64,000 nucleotides of DNA from NCBI GenBank assembly GCA_017163975.1, contig JAFFSR010000345.1, forward strand, positions 258,001 through 322,000, given 5' to 3'. The notes under the pieces are model-generated. The model made no database searches and was not told where the DNA came from. It worked only from the letters and a program-made list of their open reading frames with translations. This DNA is from Anastatus disparis. Taxonomy: Eukaryota; Arthropoda; Insecta; Hymenoptera; Eupelmidae. Positions 31,291 to 42,707 of this stretch are shown here, piece after piece (position 1 is the stretch's first letter; the number at the start of each line of letters is the position of its first letter). The translations under genes and the position numbers were made by a program.

Positions 31291-32720
31291 TTGGAGAGCT
31301 TAAATTTACTGTTCCGCATATAAGTGTCATTATATCCTCAACAAGGGGTAAAAGATGAACTAGCATCACTGTACTCATTATATCAAAGTTTTTTATCCGT
31401 TGATTGGACCTTTCAATATGTACACGAGCCTTGGCTATTTTTGGTGTCATTACTGCTTCAGTTTCAGTGAACTATTTTTTGTCCTTTAAGTATGGTGGCT
31501 TAATGCATTACCACTAATTTTTCTCACATATTTCTTCTATTAAAAACCCTCTATCAACCATGATGGTATCACCTGGTTCTAAAAGTGACATTAGTTCACT
31601 TTGTTCAAATATTTTAGAATCACTAACTTTGCCACCATATGCCTTACTTACAAAAAATAAATCACCAGCTGGATTAACTCCTGTCATAAATTTAACAGTC
31701 TGATCTCCTTTGTAATGAGAACAGTCAAGTATTTGACAGTATAAATTTTTTGGTCGCTGAATAAAAATTTCTGTACAGTCCAACACTATCCTAGTTTCTT
31801 AAGCATAAAGGTATATTTTTTTTAATTTCATCCTTCGAAACCCATGGAATAGCAATTTTCAAAATTCTGCTCAAGACTTGCAAAGTTTCTTTAAAAATCT
31901 GTTGGCATCGTTATTCACTGACACTATTAAAATAAGAGCTAAGAAAGTATATGACAAATCCTGTTTTAATTTACCATATGTTAAAAGAACTCTATCTCTT
32001 GTGTTCATCACAGTTTTATTATTTTCAAATTTATCACCAACAAATTTATGGTAACATTTCATAATTGTATCAAGGATTTCCAATGATTCTATTCCTGTGG
32101 CAGTACTCAAGTCCTTGTTGCTGTTCTGTATTGAATCAGTAAATTTGAATTTCTTATCTGCACTAAAATCTGCTTCCACAATTTCTGTAGTCATTTCAAC
32201 TTTATTTGGAAAACGAAAATACTGAACATATTCACTTGAACTTTCATTCATCAAACATTCATCATTTTCACAAAAATCAACACTTTCACTATTACAATCT
32301 TCAGTTGAAATACTTTCATGATGATTCTTGTACTGTTTTAATTGCCTGAAGTTTTTTTGTTTCACTGTTATTCTTGGTTGAATTTCTTGATAATAACCTT
32401 TCTTTTCGACTCCTGTTCATTTCTAATGTCTTAAAACTCTTTTTTTTCTTGGTAGGTTACAGTTTGGAACAGCACATATTTTCAATCTTCTTCTCTGTGA
32501 GATTACATTTACAATACAAAAAAATTCATCATTAATATTAATTTTATTTAAATATCCATTGCTAAGCATACATTATTATTAGATAACTTAAATATTTCTA
32601 AAAATCTATTTTACCTGGTTCATGATAAGCTTCTGCAGAAAAGTGAAGACAACAAACAACATCAAATTTGCTTGTATTTTGCAGTTTAAGAGCTGTTTGC
32701 CACGCTATTAATTTATCAAC
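31291..32720 (-). pseudogene. THAP-domain DDE (DDE_4) transposase, broken
   Basis: Reading on the minus strand from 32720, a partial THAP exon contains ALKLQNTSKF and VVCCLHFSAEAYHEPG, the C-terminal half of the C2CH module, ending at a donor GTAAAA near 32612. A following exon (from about 32525) has RRRLKICAVPNC. A frame at 32365-31871 carries an acidic linker and then GIESLEILDTIMKCYHKFVG. The frame 31786-31514 holds the catalytic centre: [11 protein letters not shown] (Asp), [11 protein letters not shown] and [10 protein letters not shown] (Asp). The frame ending near 31291 has KARVHIERSNQRIKNF (Glu). This order is the DDE_4 (IS5/Harbinger) pattern. At least two frameshifts or stops separate the pieces. 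The N-terminal half of THAP is missing. Confidence 0.75.
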
Positions 32721-33622
32721 TAGCAAAAAGTACCTCGCTCCTAACATCGCTCGGTTGAATTTTCATATATTATATTATTATGTATAAATTAGCCAATTTT
32801 AAAATAAAAAAGAACTGACGCAACTTATGAATTGTGATATTGTAGTTTTGTACTAAATTAAATTCTTCTATTTTTATAAAAAAGAATAATTAAAGTTACA
32901 ATGTGCATAAAAATTGTTTAAATACAAATTATATCTTGATGAATTAAGAATTTGTTCTACTAAATTGCATTTGAATAAATGAAAAAATATAATAGGAATT
33001 TTTTCTTTTTAATCACGTGTTTCAATCACGGACCATGAAATAATCGAAAATAGTATTTGACGTTTACTAGAACTAACAACTGCACGGAGAAAAGAAAGTA
33101 TTGTTAAAATAGGTTCTAAATCAAGTATATCTAATTTATGTATTAAGGTACTTAAAAAAAGAGTGAGGATATAATTTCAATTAGTACTATAGCTTGAATT
33201 TTAGGGACCAATGTTGGTACTATTATATTATGAAGAGCATAAATTTGCGATGCTTACTGCCTTTTTTTTGGTATTAAGACTGATCTTTCACCTACTCGAT
33301 TCAAGGGCAATATTTCGCAGAAAATCCAATTATTAACCTCTTTTCGTGCGGCTTTTTCTGTTACTAAAATTGAAAATTATTAAATATAGAATTATTTATA
33401 TAATATATAACTCTTTAAAATTACCAATAATTAATATTTAAATTCGTGATATTCAAGGATTAAAACGATACATGTTTATCTTCCATATTCCGTTTTAAAA
33501 TAGTTACTTTTGAGTTTTAAATTAATGATTAGAAATTTAAAATTGATATATATATTATATGATTTATATTATATTTATCAACTGTTGAAAATCGTTACAC
33601 AATTTATTGGGTTTTACGTTAA

Positions 33623-34024
33623 GAGGATATCGTAGTTCTGCTCCTCCTAATAATATTTTTATTCAAAGTTCATGAGTAAACAGTGCGTCAAATCAAATTC
33701 TTTCACTTCAGTAAGAAAATTCGTAAGATTAATCCTTAGCGCGGACAAGTCAAGAAATTCATCAAAATAGTATACATAAAAAGTTATAAACAAACTTTCG
33801 ATATATACTATTTTGAGGTTAGGTTTATCGAGCTTGATATCTAATTTTCATTCAAAGTTCATAAAAAAATATGAAGCTAAATTGAATTTTTAATTTAACA
33901 AAAATTATTGTATTAATATAGTTTTAGCGCGGACAAGTCATTATATTTGCCCAAATAGTGAATTTAAAAAGATATCAGTAAGATAAAAAAAGCAAAACTC
34001 GATTCCAACAACTACGACATCCCG
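33623..34024. mobile_element. MITE M1 copy c
   Basis: 402 bp between TTAA copies (33619-33622, 34025-34028). Ends are GAGGATATCGTAGTTCTG and, inward from the right, GGGATGTCGTAGTTGTTGG. In L copy 1 the same place has no insertion, only a TGAT in place of the single TTAA, so this is a clean insertion. Confidence 0.9.
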
Positions 34025-34100
34025 TTAACAGGTATTAATTATATTGAAGTTTTTCGCTCCTAACGTCGCTTAGTTGAATTTTCTTTTATTATATTATTAT

Positions 34101-34325
34101 CAACGAAGATAGACGTTTATAGAAGCGTACTTCTGGGTTAAATTTTTCGTCCGATACGCTGGGTAACACTTTAACATTGTTTGTATATCTATACATATGA
34201 AAAATTTGATATATATAGATATAAAAATACATGGGATCTAGTGGCGCCCTCAGTAGCTGGGTAACTCATTTTTGGCAGAAATTTCCCATTTAAGAGTACG
34301 CTTCTATAAGCGTCTATCTTCGTTG
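34101..34325. mobile_element. 225-bp inverted-repeat element in L copy 3
   Basis: Terminal inverted repeats of about 30 bp begin CAACGAAGATAGACGTTTAT / CAACGAAGATAGACGCTTAT. It is flanked by TTATTAT-like sequence on each side, where the other internal copy of this L segment has it once. Internal sequence is unique (includes TAGTGGCGCCCTCAGTAGCT). No coding capacity. Confidence 0.8.
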
Positions 34326-35091
34326 TTATTATGTATAAATGACTAATTTTAAGTAAATAAGAATTAATTAATTGAATTTTAAGTACTGAATAAAATTGAA
34401 AATAATTTGATGAAACATAATATAAAAATATATGTACACATGTGCTTAAAGTAAAAAAGCGTATAATTTATTTCAAGTGACTATTTCTCACTCTACTGCC
34501 ATTAGAAAAACAAAGATAGTACGATATTTGATGTAAATAAACTGAGAACTGGGTACTAAGTTACAACTATAATTTCCAGACCTCAATATATGACCATGAA
34601 TTTGAATTATGAAATTAATTTATAGGTGAAACATGCTTAAAAGAAATTCGTGTTGATTTCTAATAAAAATATCTACACAAATGTATTTTATGTATATGAA
34701 ATACGAAATTTAAATAGAAAAAATCATAAGATTAAAATACAAACTTTTAGTTAATTTTAAATTCGAATATTTCGGAATAAAAAAATAACTATTTGCAATT
34801 ACTTAACAATCCTTTTTGCATCTAATATAAAAATTTAATGAGATACAAATATAAACGTATCACAAGTAAGGTTTGCATTTCATAAATATTATAATTTTTA
34901 GAAAATTCTTGATATTAATAGATTATGAATTTGGAAAATTTAATATTTTTTTATTGATGACAAGTGACTTTTCAAAAATAGTTAAAATAATACTGTAAAT
35001 GTCAATCAACATTTTCATCAAAATAAATTTCAACGCTATAATTATTAAAATAAACATTTTTATTTAACTACAATCTATTGTAATAATTATT

Positions 35092-35139
<48 letters not shown>

Positions 35140-35609
35140 AATAATAATTTTATTTGATGAACAGTTATATAAATATTATATATTTATAATTGTATAACTA
35201 AATTTATTAAATTAAAATTGTATTCAGTTATCATTCAGAGAATAAGGTATTTAAATTAGTTTTCATGAAAATATATTATTTAAAAAGTTACTTGTTAACA
35301 ATTTTTTATAAATAACATACATTTAACCTTAATTACATTTATATTTGTACACGTGTTTATATTTAAATGAATTGTGATTTATGTAAAAATTGTTAACAAT
35401 TCATTTCATTGAAGCACTAATATTTTTAATAAGAGAAACATCAATTTTTAAAAAATATCAAATTACCTCATTTGAAAAATTATAATTACATGATATAAAA
35501 ATTTTTTTTTCAATATCGTTTGAACATAAATTTTATGAAATACAATTTAAAAAAATTATTCATTAGATATTAAATTTTTTTAATAGTCAATTATAAAGAT
35601 AGGACAATA

Positions 35610-36530
35610 TATAAAATATGAATAAATGTTTCTGATTATGTCTATAATTATGCATTTATTATGAATGCGGAAAAAAATAATATTCTGTAATATCACTCTA
35701 TAATTTGTATTAAATATGATACAAATCATTGGAAGTACAATTATTTCATTACGTTAAATTTGTTGTCAAAGTTTGATTATATTTTACTATAAGAAGATAA
35801 AAAAATTAACTGTCTTTCCATTTTATCGCTGAATTTCCATAAAAGGAATGTATTAATTTGTAGTATGTCTCGAGATGATTATTTATTTAAATTTTTGAAT
35901 TATTCAAATCATTAGTTTTCAAGATATTTAAATTTCTGATTCTAAATGGAAAAATTTTAGTAAATAATATTGGAACCCAAATTTCTCAATAAGTAATGAA
36001 TAGATTTATGTAAAAATTTAACTGAATAATCTTCGTGATACATACTGTATGTTTATGCATCTATTTATTCAAAATTTTAAAATACAATGGAAATATAATC
36101 AATATTTATGGGTGGAAGTGTGCTGTCCATTTTACATCTCCTTAAATAATTTATATTTATAAAATTCACATAATATCATATAAAAACTATTAAAATAAGA
36201 ATCATATATTCAATATAATCGTCAACTATGAATAAAAAGTTTAAAAAATTAAGTGATAACTTATAAAAAGTTATATTATTTTATTGAATACATTTCCAAC
36301 CTAAATAATTAACTTCATGTTAAAACTAAATTTAATTAGCATTCAATACCACAAGTTATTTAAAAAATTTACCATTATTCAAAATTATTAAAAAGTTATT
36401 TATAAAAAGTATTCTCATATCAAAATTTCAAAATTATACCAATTTAATTTTTTATTCTTTACATTAGAGAATGAGTTTTGATGTTGAAATTTTTTTGTTA
36501 AATGAAACATATATATATATATATATAAAA

Positions 36531-36584
<54 letters not shown>

Positions 36585-36727
36585 CTTTAGTAAAATATTC
36601 TATCACCTTGTATGAAAATTATTTTGTAAAAATAGAATAATGCTGTGAATAAACAAATGATTATAAGAAAATACTTAAAACTGTAAATAACAATAAAAAA
36701 GCGTTAGGCTAGAAATAAATAATGATT
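35610..36727. other. AT-rich DNA, nothing recognised apart from (TA)n
   Basis: No gene. A TA microsatellite occupies 36508-36580. Confidence 0.5.
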
Positions 36728-38696
36728 CTCACATAGTATGGAAGATTTCACTGAAATATTTCGAATTATTCTACTGGAATATTTCAATGGAACCTTTTAT
36801 GCAGATTATTGAAAGTCTTCACGGAATATTTCAGAATATTCCACTGGAATTTCCCATTGAAAGCTTCCAGGAATATTTCAGGAATATTTCAAAGGAATGT
36901 TCGAAAACTTTTTCGAAATATTCCATGTAATATTCACGAAAGATTTCTGAAATATTGCATAAAATATTCCATGTAATGTTTATGAATATTCCAGTAAAAT
37001 ATTTCATTAAAGATTCCAGAAAGATTCCATAAACATTTCGCTGGAAAATTCCGCTATATTTTAAAATCGTACAGCGGATAATTACATAAATCTTTCAGAA
37101 CTGGTCAACTAAATATTTCACAGAAAGATTTAAGTAATCTTCCAGTGGAATATTGCATGAAAGATTTCAGAAAGATTCCATAACATTTCACTGGAAGATT
37201 TCAAAAAACTTTAAAATCGTACAGCAAAATATTAGATAAATCTTCTATAAATATTCCACGAAATATTTCACAGGAAGATTAAAGTAATCTTTCGATGAAA
37301 TATTTCATGAAAGATTTCAGAAAGATTCCGTTAAACATTAAAATCGTACAGCGGAATATTACATAAATCTTCCATAAATATTCCACGAAATGTTCCACAG
37401 AAATATTCAAGTAACCTTCCAGTGGAATATTTTATGAAAGATTTCAGAAAGATTCCATAAACATTTTACTGGAAGATTTCAAAAAACTTTCAAATCGTAC
37501 AGTGGAATATAACATAAATCTTCCATAAATAGTCAACGAAATATTCCACAAAAAGATTCAAGCAATCTTCCAGTGGAATATTTTATTAAAGATTTCAGGA
37601 AGATTCCAAAAACATTTCACTGGAAGATTCCTAAAAACTTTTAAATCGTACAGCGAAATATTACATAAATTTTCAGTGAATATTCCACGAAATATTTTAC
37701 GCAAAAATTACAGTAATCTTCCAGTAGAATATTGCTTAAAAGATTCTAGAATGATTCCATGAAGTTTTCGTTGGAATATTGCGCGGAACGTTACGGGAGG
37801 TTTCCAGTGACGCCGATAAGGGGATGTTTGTTAAATGGGAGTTTTATCCCCAAGCGGTTGAAAGATACCTCACTTACTATAAAAGCGAAAGGGTATCAGC
37901 ACTTTGATGTGCACAGTCAAAGCGAATATTTAAATGCGATTTTATAACTAAATGTTTATGTATGCGTATATGTATTGATGTATAAGTGTAATGTGTTATT
38001 ATATAATATATATACCATCCCCTCACAGCATTTCACATTTTCCAAAAATCTTCCAGGAACATTTCATGAAAGATGAGAGATTACCCAAACCTTCCATTTT
38101 TATATTCTTGAAATCTCTCAAAAGTATTCCATGGATTATTTCAATGTAGGAAGAATCAAGGACATATGAATATTACAGGAATATTTCACGGAAGATTCCT
38201 GAAATATTCCAAATCTTCCGTGCCAATATTCTGCGAATCTTCCATAAATATTCCACGGAATATTTTACAATGGATTTCTAAAATCTTCCAGATATATTTC
38301 ATGGAATATTTCATAAAAAATTCCTTAAATCTTTCGTGCATATTCCATGAAAGATTCTTTAGATGTTTCGTTTATATTCCATGAAAGGTTCATAAAATGT
38401 TTTAAAACTACCGTTTCCATATTCCGGAAATTTTCAATGAATGTTCCAACGGAATATTTCATGAAATATTCCGGCAAGATTCCTGAAATATTTCAATAAA
38501 ACATCTGAGATGTCCTAGATCTTCCAATGAAATATTCTTAGAATCTTCCAGCAATATTCCATGGAATATTCCAATGTAGAAAGAATCAAGGGCATACGAA
38601 TATTACAGGAATATTCCATGGAAGATTCCTAAAATATTTCAAATCTTCGCTGTCAATGTTCCAGGAAGCTTCCATAAATATTTCATGCTGCGTGGG
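36728..38696. mobile_element. Element B of the CCCACA foldback-array family
   Basis: Ends are CTCACATAGTATGGAAG and, inward from the right, CCCACGCAGCATGAAATAT. TT flanks each side (36726-36727, 38697-38698). The left half contains five tandem units starting near 37068, 37211, 37341, 37490 and 37641 at the landmark AAATCGTACAGCG (unit 130-151 bp). The conserved core is at 37811-38035. The right half is a looser array of GGAATATTTCA / GGAAGATTCC words. No coding capacity. Confidence 0.8.
37811..38035 (+). promoter_or_regulatory. Conserved TATA core of element B
   Basis: Begins GCCGATAAGGGGATG, keeps the GGGGAT...ATCCCC stem and the CCAAGCGGTTG block, then CCTCACTTACTATAAAAGCG in place of the TATATAAG of A and C. 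The tail keeps ATGCGATTTTATAACTAAAT and ends CCCCTCACAGCATTTC. It is far better conserved between A and B than the arrays around it. Confidence 0.5.
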
Positions 38697-38864
38697 TTGT
38701 TTATTATCATTTATACATTATTTAAATGTAGATACTGCGAATAACCATAAACAACTGTAAATTAATTGAAGAATACAATTATTAAAAATAATTCAAAATA
38801 ATTTTGATTTTAGTTCTTTTTACAACAAACTTTTTTTAATGAATAAATATATATATATATATAT
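38697..38864. other. Short AT-rich spacer ending in (TA)n
   Basis: Nothing recognised other than the TA run into which palindrome P1 is inserted. Confidence 0.5.
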
Positions 38865-39849
38865 GGAACATTTTAAACCAACTGGAAGAGCAGAAAAATA
38901 AATATCTCTGAAACTCTGGGAATATATCCTGCCTGTTACTCAAAATGTGTAAAAAAATTTTCAAGGATTTAGATTGGGAGGATCAAGAGTCATAGATTCT
39001 TGAAATTTGGAAATTTTTCAAAATTTTTGGAAAAGTCCCAACTTGATCATTTTTTCCCCTGAAAATCCTAATATTTTAGAGAGAAATTCATGAGAATACT
39101 TTGTGTTGTTAATGAATAGCAGAGTTAGCATGATTCTTTACAGACCTGAATTTTGAAGTTTTCTATTGGTTTTTATATGTATTACATGGTAATTGAAATT
39201 ACTCATTGCTCCCCATTTCAGAAATTTCTTTTCACGGGCTTATTTTGCTCTATTTCACGTGAACTTTAAAATGAATTTTTGATCATGTAAGTCAGAGCCA
39301 TCAATAAGGAGTTAAAACAGTTTAAAATATATATTATCATGTATGATTAATTCTTATATTGAAAATAAATTAGACATGAAAATATATATTTTAAACTGTT
39401 ATAACTCCTTATTGGTGGCTCTTTCTTACACAGTCAAAAATTTATTTTTAAGTTGATAAACAATAGAAGGAAATAAGCCCTCGAAAAGCAATTTCTGAAG
39501 TAGCAGACAATGAGTAATTTCAATTACCATGTAATACATGTAAGAACCAATAGAAAACTTCAAAATTTAGCTCTGTAAAAAATAATGCTAACTCTCCTCT
39601 TTATCTAGAACAAGAAGAATTCTCATGAATTTCTCTCTAAAACATCAAGATTTTCAGAAAAAAAATCATAAAGTTGGTACTTTTCCAAAAATTTTGAAAA
39701 TTTCCAAATTTCAAGGATCTATGGCTCTTGATCCTTCAAATCTAAATCCTTGAATATTTTTTCACACATTTTGAGTAGCAGACAGAATATATTCTCAGAG
39801 TTTTAGCGATTTTTATTTTTTTGCTCTTCCAGTTGGTGTAAAATGTACC
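38865..39849. mobile_element. Large palindromic MITE P1 in a TA tract
   Basis: 985 bp with arms of about 480 bp. The left end GGAACATTTTAAACCAACTG faces the right end read inward, GGTACATTTTACACCAACTG. The inner arms include CAATAAGGAGTTA / TAACTCCTTATTG around a centre near 39365. TA repeats border both sides, consistent with TA-targeting. No coding capacity. Confidence 0.85.
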
Positions 39850-39861
39850 ATATATATATAT

Positions 39862-41441
39862 GGGTCAATCCACGTCAAACGGATAATGGCTCTGTCCAAA
39901 ATTGTAGATCACTAAAAAAGTCGTGCATGGGCTCAAAATTTTCGTCTTACACTTTACTTTCTTTTGCAATGTGGCAATTTTGAAAAATCAAAAATGGCGG
40001 CCTTAATATGGCGACTCAAACCTAGAAATTTCATAAAAAATTTTCAAAAATTAATTTCAATTCATTCAAATCTGATTCCACATATCTTTTATATCAGAAA
40101 TCAATTTAGCGTTCGATTTTACATGAGAATATAGTATTGTACTCAAGGTAAAAAAATTTTACAATATCATCTGAAGGTCATATCGCGATACAATAGTTAT
40201 TTCTCGAATTAATCATTGATAAACGTTGATTAGTAAGAAAATGAAGACACTGATAGGTAACTCGAGTCACTGAATCCAAATCTGATATCCGCTTAACCCT
40301 ACCAGTCTCCATCAAGGTCATTTGAAGGTCAAATTTGATAAGATAAAGACACCTATAAGTTTTACGTGATGCTGCATCCGAATCCGAGACCTGTTGGAGT
40401 GTCAAACGACGTAATTACAGAAAAATTCGTTTCAAACTGTGGTTTCTTGGAGGACAAAAATTTTCTTTTAGTCAATATTTGATTAATTTTTACGTAATAA
40501 CGTCGTTTGACACTCCAACAGACCCCGGTTTCGGATTCAGCGACACGTAAAACTTGAAGGTGTCCTAATGTTATCAAATAATAAAAGATATTCGCGATTT
40601 GACCTTCAAATGACTTTCATACAGATCTTGTAGGGTGAAGCAGACATCAGATTTAAATTCAGTAACTCGAGTTATCTATCAGTATCTTTATTTTCTCATT
40701 AAGAGGAGGTCACGTATCTCTATCCTTTTCTAATAAAAAATTGAGTTTTTTACAGAAACTAATAACTTTAGCAAAAAATGAAGAGAAAGCCGCATCTCCT
40801 ATCAAAAAAAGTAATATTTTCTTTGATAAGAAAGAATTAATTTTATTGCTTTGTTTTCTAGAAAACCTTGAAAAACTTAAATCATAGAGGTTAGGGTGGA
40901 CAATTTGGTTTTTCAAAGTTTTCTTGAAAACGAAGCAATAAAATTAATTTTTCCTCATCAAAGAAAATATTACTTTTTTTGATACGAGATGCGGCTTTCT
41001 CTTCATTTTTTGCTAAAGTTATTAGTTTTTGTAAAAAAATCATTTTTTTGTTTAGAAAAGGACAGAGATACGCGACCTCCTCTTTATCAACATTGATCAA
41101 TGAGTAATTTGAGAAATAACTATTATTTCCCGATATGACCTTCCGATGACATTGTAAATTTTTTTTACCTCGAGTGCAATACTATATTCCTATGTAAAAT
41201 TGAACGCTAAATTGATTTCTGATGTAAAAAAATATGTAGGATCTGATTTGAATAAATTAAAATCAATTTTTGAAAATTTTTTATTATATCTCTAGGTTTA
41301 AGCCGCCATTTTGGATTTTTTAAAATCACCACATTGCAAAAGAAAGTAGAGTGTAAGACGAAAATTTTGAGCTTATATACGATTTTTTTGGTGATCTACA
41401 ATTTTGGACAGAGTCATTATCCGTTTGACGTGGATTGATCC
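39862..41441. mobile_element. Large palindromic MITE P2, right arm split by M2
   Basis: The left end GGGTCAATCCACGTCAAACG matches the right end read inward, GGATCAATCCACGTCAAACG. The pairing continues through TTCGTCTTACACT and TAACTCGAGT blocks to an inner stem (GTTGGAGTGTCAAACGACGT, 40394, against its complement near 40500). Removing M2 (40703-41083) restores continuous arms of about 600 bp. TA runs flank it. Confidence 0.85.
40703..41083. mobile_element. MITE M2 copy b, in the right arm of P2
   Basis: Ends GAGGAGGTCACGTATCTCTA / (inward) GAGGAGGTCGCGTATCTCTG. TTAA lies on the left (40699-40702), and a mutated TTTA on the right. It is a full hairpin of about 380 bp. The left arm of P2 lacks it, providing an empty site. 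Confidence 0.85.
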
Positions 41442-41582
41442 ATATATATATATATATAAATAATTGCCGAAAATAATCATTTTTTATCATAATATTATTT
41501 TTACAAATTTCATTATTATTTATTTATCATATTTAGAAAAATTTAGAAAAGAGTCACCGGATTCGTGTGTATTATAATAATA

Positions 41583-42252
41583 AGGTAATTCATATATATA
41601 GACAATTTGAATCTTATATATTTACAAGATGAGTATAAGATTTATATAAACAGATTATTTCCAAATAAATCAGAATTAAGCACAGTATTCGAAACAGTAC
41701 AATCACAAACGAATAATTATGATTGTAGCGTTTTTGCAATGGTTTTCGCTGTTGCAGTACTTTATAATTTAGGTCCATGTTGTTTAAGATATAATGTTTC
41801 TCAAATGCGATTACGTTTATAAAAAATTTTTAAAACGCAAAAAATAAAAATGTTTCCAGTTTTACAAAATTATAATAATGTAAAAATTAATTACGATAAT
41901 CCACCGGATATGATAAAAAGGAGTTTTTGTCATGAGCAAGGTCTTAATCAAATACCATTTAATTTAGATTTCGCCGAGTTTGAAATATTATAAAAAAAAC
42001 TCACAAATGCATTTATTGCCGGAACAAAAAAAGATCATGGAAACGTATCGTAAACAAAAGAATTTGAATCATGAAACAATTTTGATGGAAATTGACAATG
42101 ACAGGGCCGAATTTACTAGTATTAAAGCCCCGAGGCAAAAAGTGGTGGATGCCCACTTGAGAGAGAATTATATAAAATACAAAAAGTTATCAGTTTTTTC
42201 AAATTTAATGATTTTTTTTTATTTTTTCAATATTACAGTAATAGTATTATAA
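41583..42252 (+). pseudogene. Ulp1/adenain-type cysteine protease C-terminal fragment
   Basis: The frame through 41595-41822 contains YIDNLNLIYL (matching the Asp-containing YDSLN block of C48 peptidases) and TNNYDCSVFAMVFAVAV, with the catalytic Cys in the DCGVFA-type motif, then NVSQMRLRL, the usual end of the fold. After a stop at 41820 the reading continues open for about 50 codons, then a frame at 41980-42252 (PEQKKIMETYRKQKNLNHE) that may be the tail of the same gene. The histidine block upstream is missing. Such proteases occur in Polintons and in several insect DNA transposons, so the parent element is uncertain. Confidence 0.6.
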
Positions 42253-42532
42253 TAAATATAGTAGTTATTATTTCCTATTTATTTACTAAAAGTTATAGAA
42301 ATAAAAAACAATATTTAAAAGTTGTATTTATTGTTTTTAAATTATTAAATTTAAATTTTATTTTTTAAAAGTACTTATTATTAACACTAATTAACATAAA
42401 ATGTTTTTCGAATCTATAATCCAAACATTATAAAAATGAATTAACTATGAATTAACCCTTATATGGTTACATATTTTGAACTTAACTTTGATTTAGACTA
42501 GTAAAAATTCTACTTATGTAAAGAAAAGTTAT
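42253..42532. other. AT-rich spacer, nothing recognised
   Basis: No gene or bounded repeat before the TTAA MITE. Confidence 0.45.
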
Positions 42533-42536
42533 TTAA

Positions 42537-42676
42537 CCTTTTAAGGACGGGGATTTTGACGTTGAAATTCGACTTTTTTTTTAAACAATATTTGTGCATA
42601 AAATGAAAAAATATATCACGTGGAGTGCCTGATAAAATTGGTGGTCGATATATCGACCAGTCCCGTCCTTAAAAGG
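42537..42676. mobile_element. 140-bp piggyBac-like MITE, copy 1
   Basis: TTAA (42533-42536), then CCTTTTAAGGACGGG ... CCCGTCCTTAAAAGG, then TTAA (42677-42680). A 140-bp body with 15-bp perfect terminal repeats and a second inner palindrome (GGTCGATATATCGACC). It is almost identical to the copy at 46748-46887. TTAA targeting and short ends starting CC fit piggyBac-type elements. Confidence 0.9.
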
Positions 42677-42707
42677 TTAAGTAAATATAAACGTAAATAA
42701 ATTTATT

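Larger units (their letters stand above)
28345..32720. mobile_element. Decayed ISL2EU-like (PIF/Harbinger-related) transposon
   Basis: Two convergent genes, a SWIM plus YqaJ-type nuclease on the plus strand and a THAP plus DDE transposase on the minus strand, form the gene pair I associate with ISL2EU elements of the PIF/Harbinger-related group. The left edge is placed where the retrotransposon reading stops. The right edge is cut by L copy 3 inside the THAP exon. Two MITEs (29889-30284, 30919-31290) sit between or within the genes. No matching terminal repeats could be shown because one end is missing. Confidence 0.65.
32720..35609 (+). mobile_element. Dispersed repeat L, copy 3 (most complete)
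   Basis: Begins CTAGCAAAAAGTACCTCGCT and ends AAAGATAGGA. It matches copy 1 in reverse over its length and copy 2 over its right half. The motif CGCTCCTAACRTCGCT occurs twice in direct orientation (32733, 34051). It is interrupted by M1 (33623-34024) and by a 225-bp palindromic element (34101-34325). No genes. Its left edge cuts the THAP exon of the ISL2EU-like transposon, so it arrived later. Confidence 0.75.

Noticed and set aside
40178..41100. Four minus-strand frames of 68-75 codons
   Set aside because: All lie in the paired arms of P2 and M2; mirrored readings arise from the palindromes.
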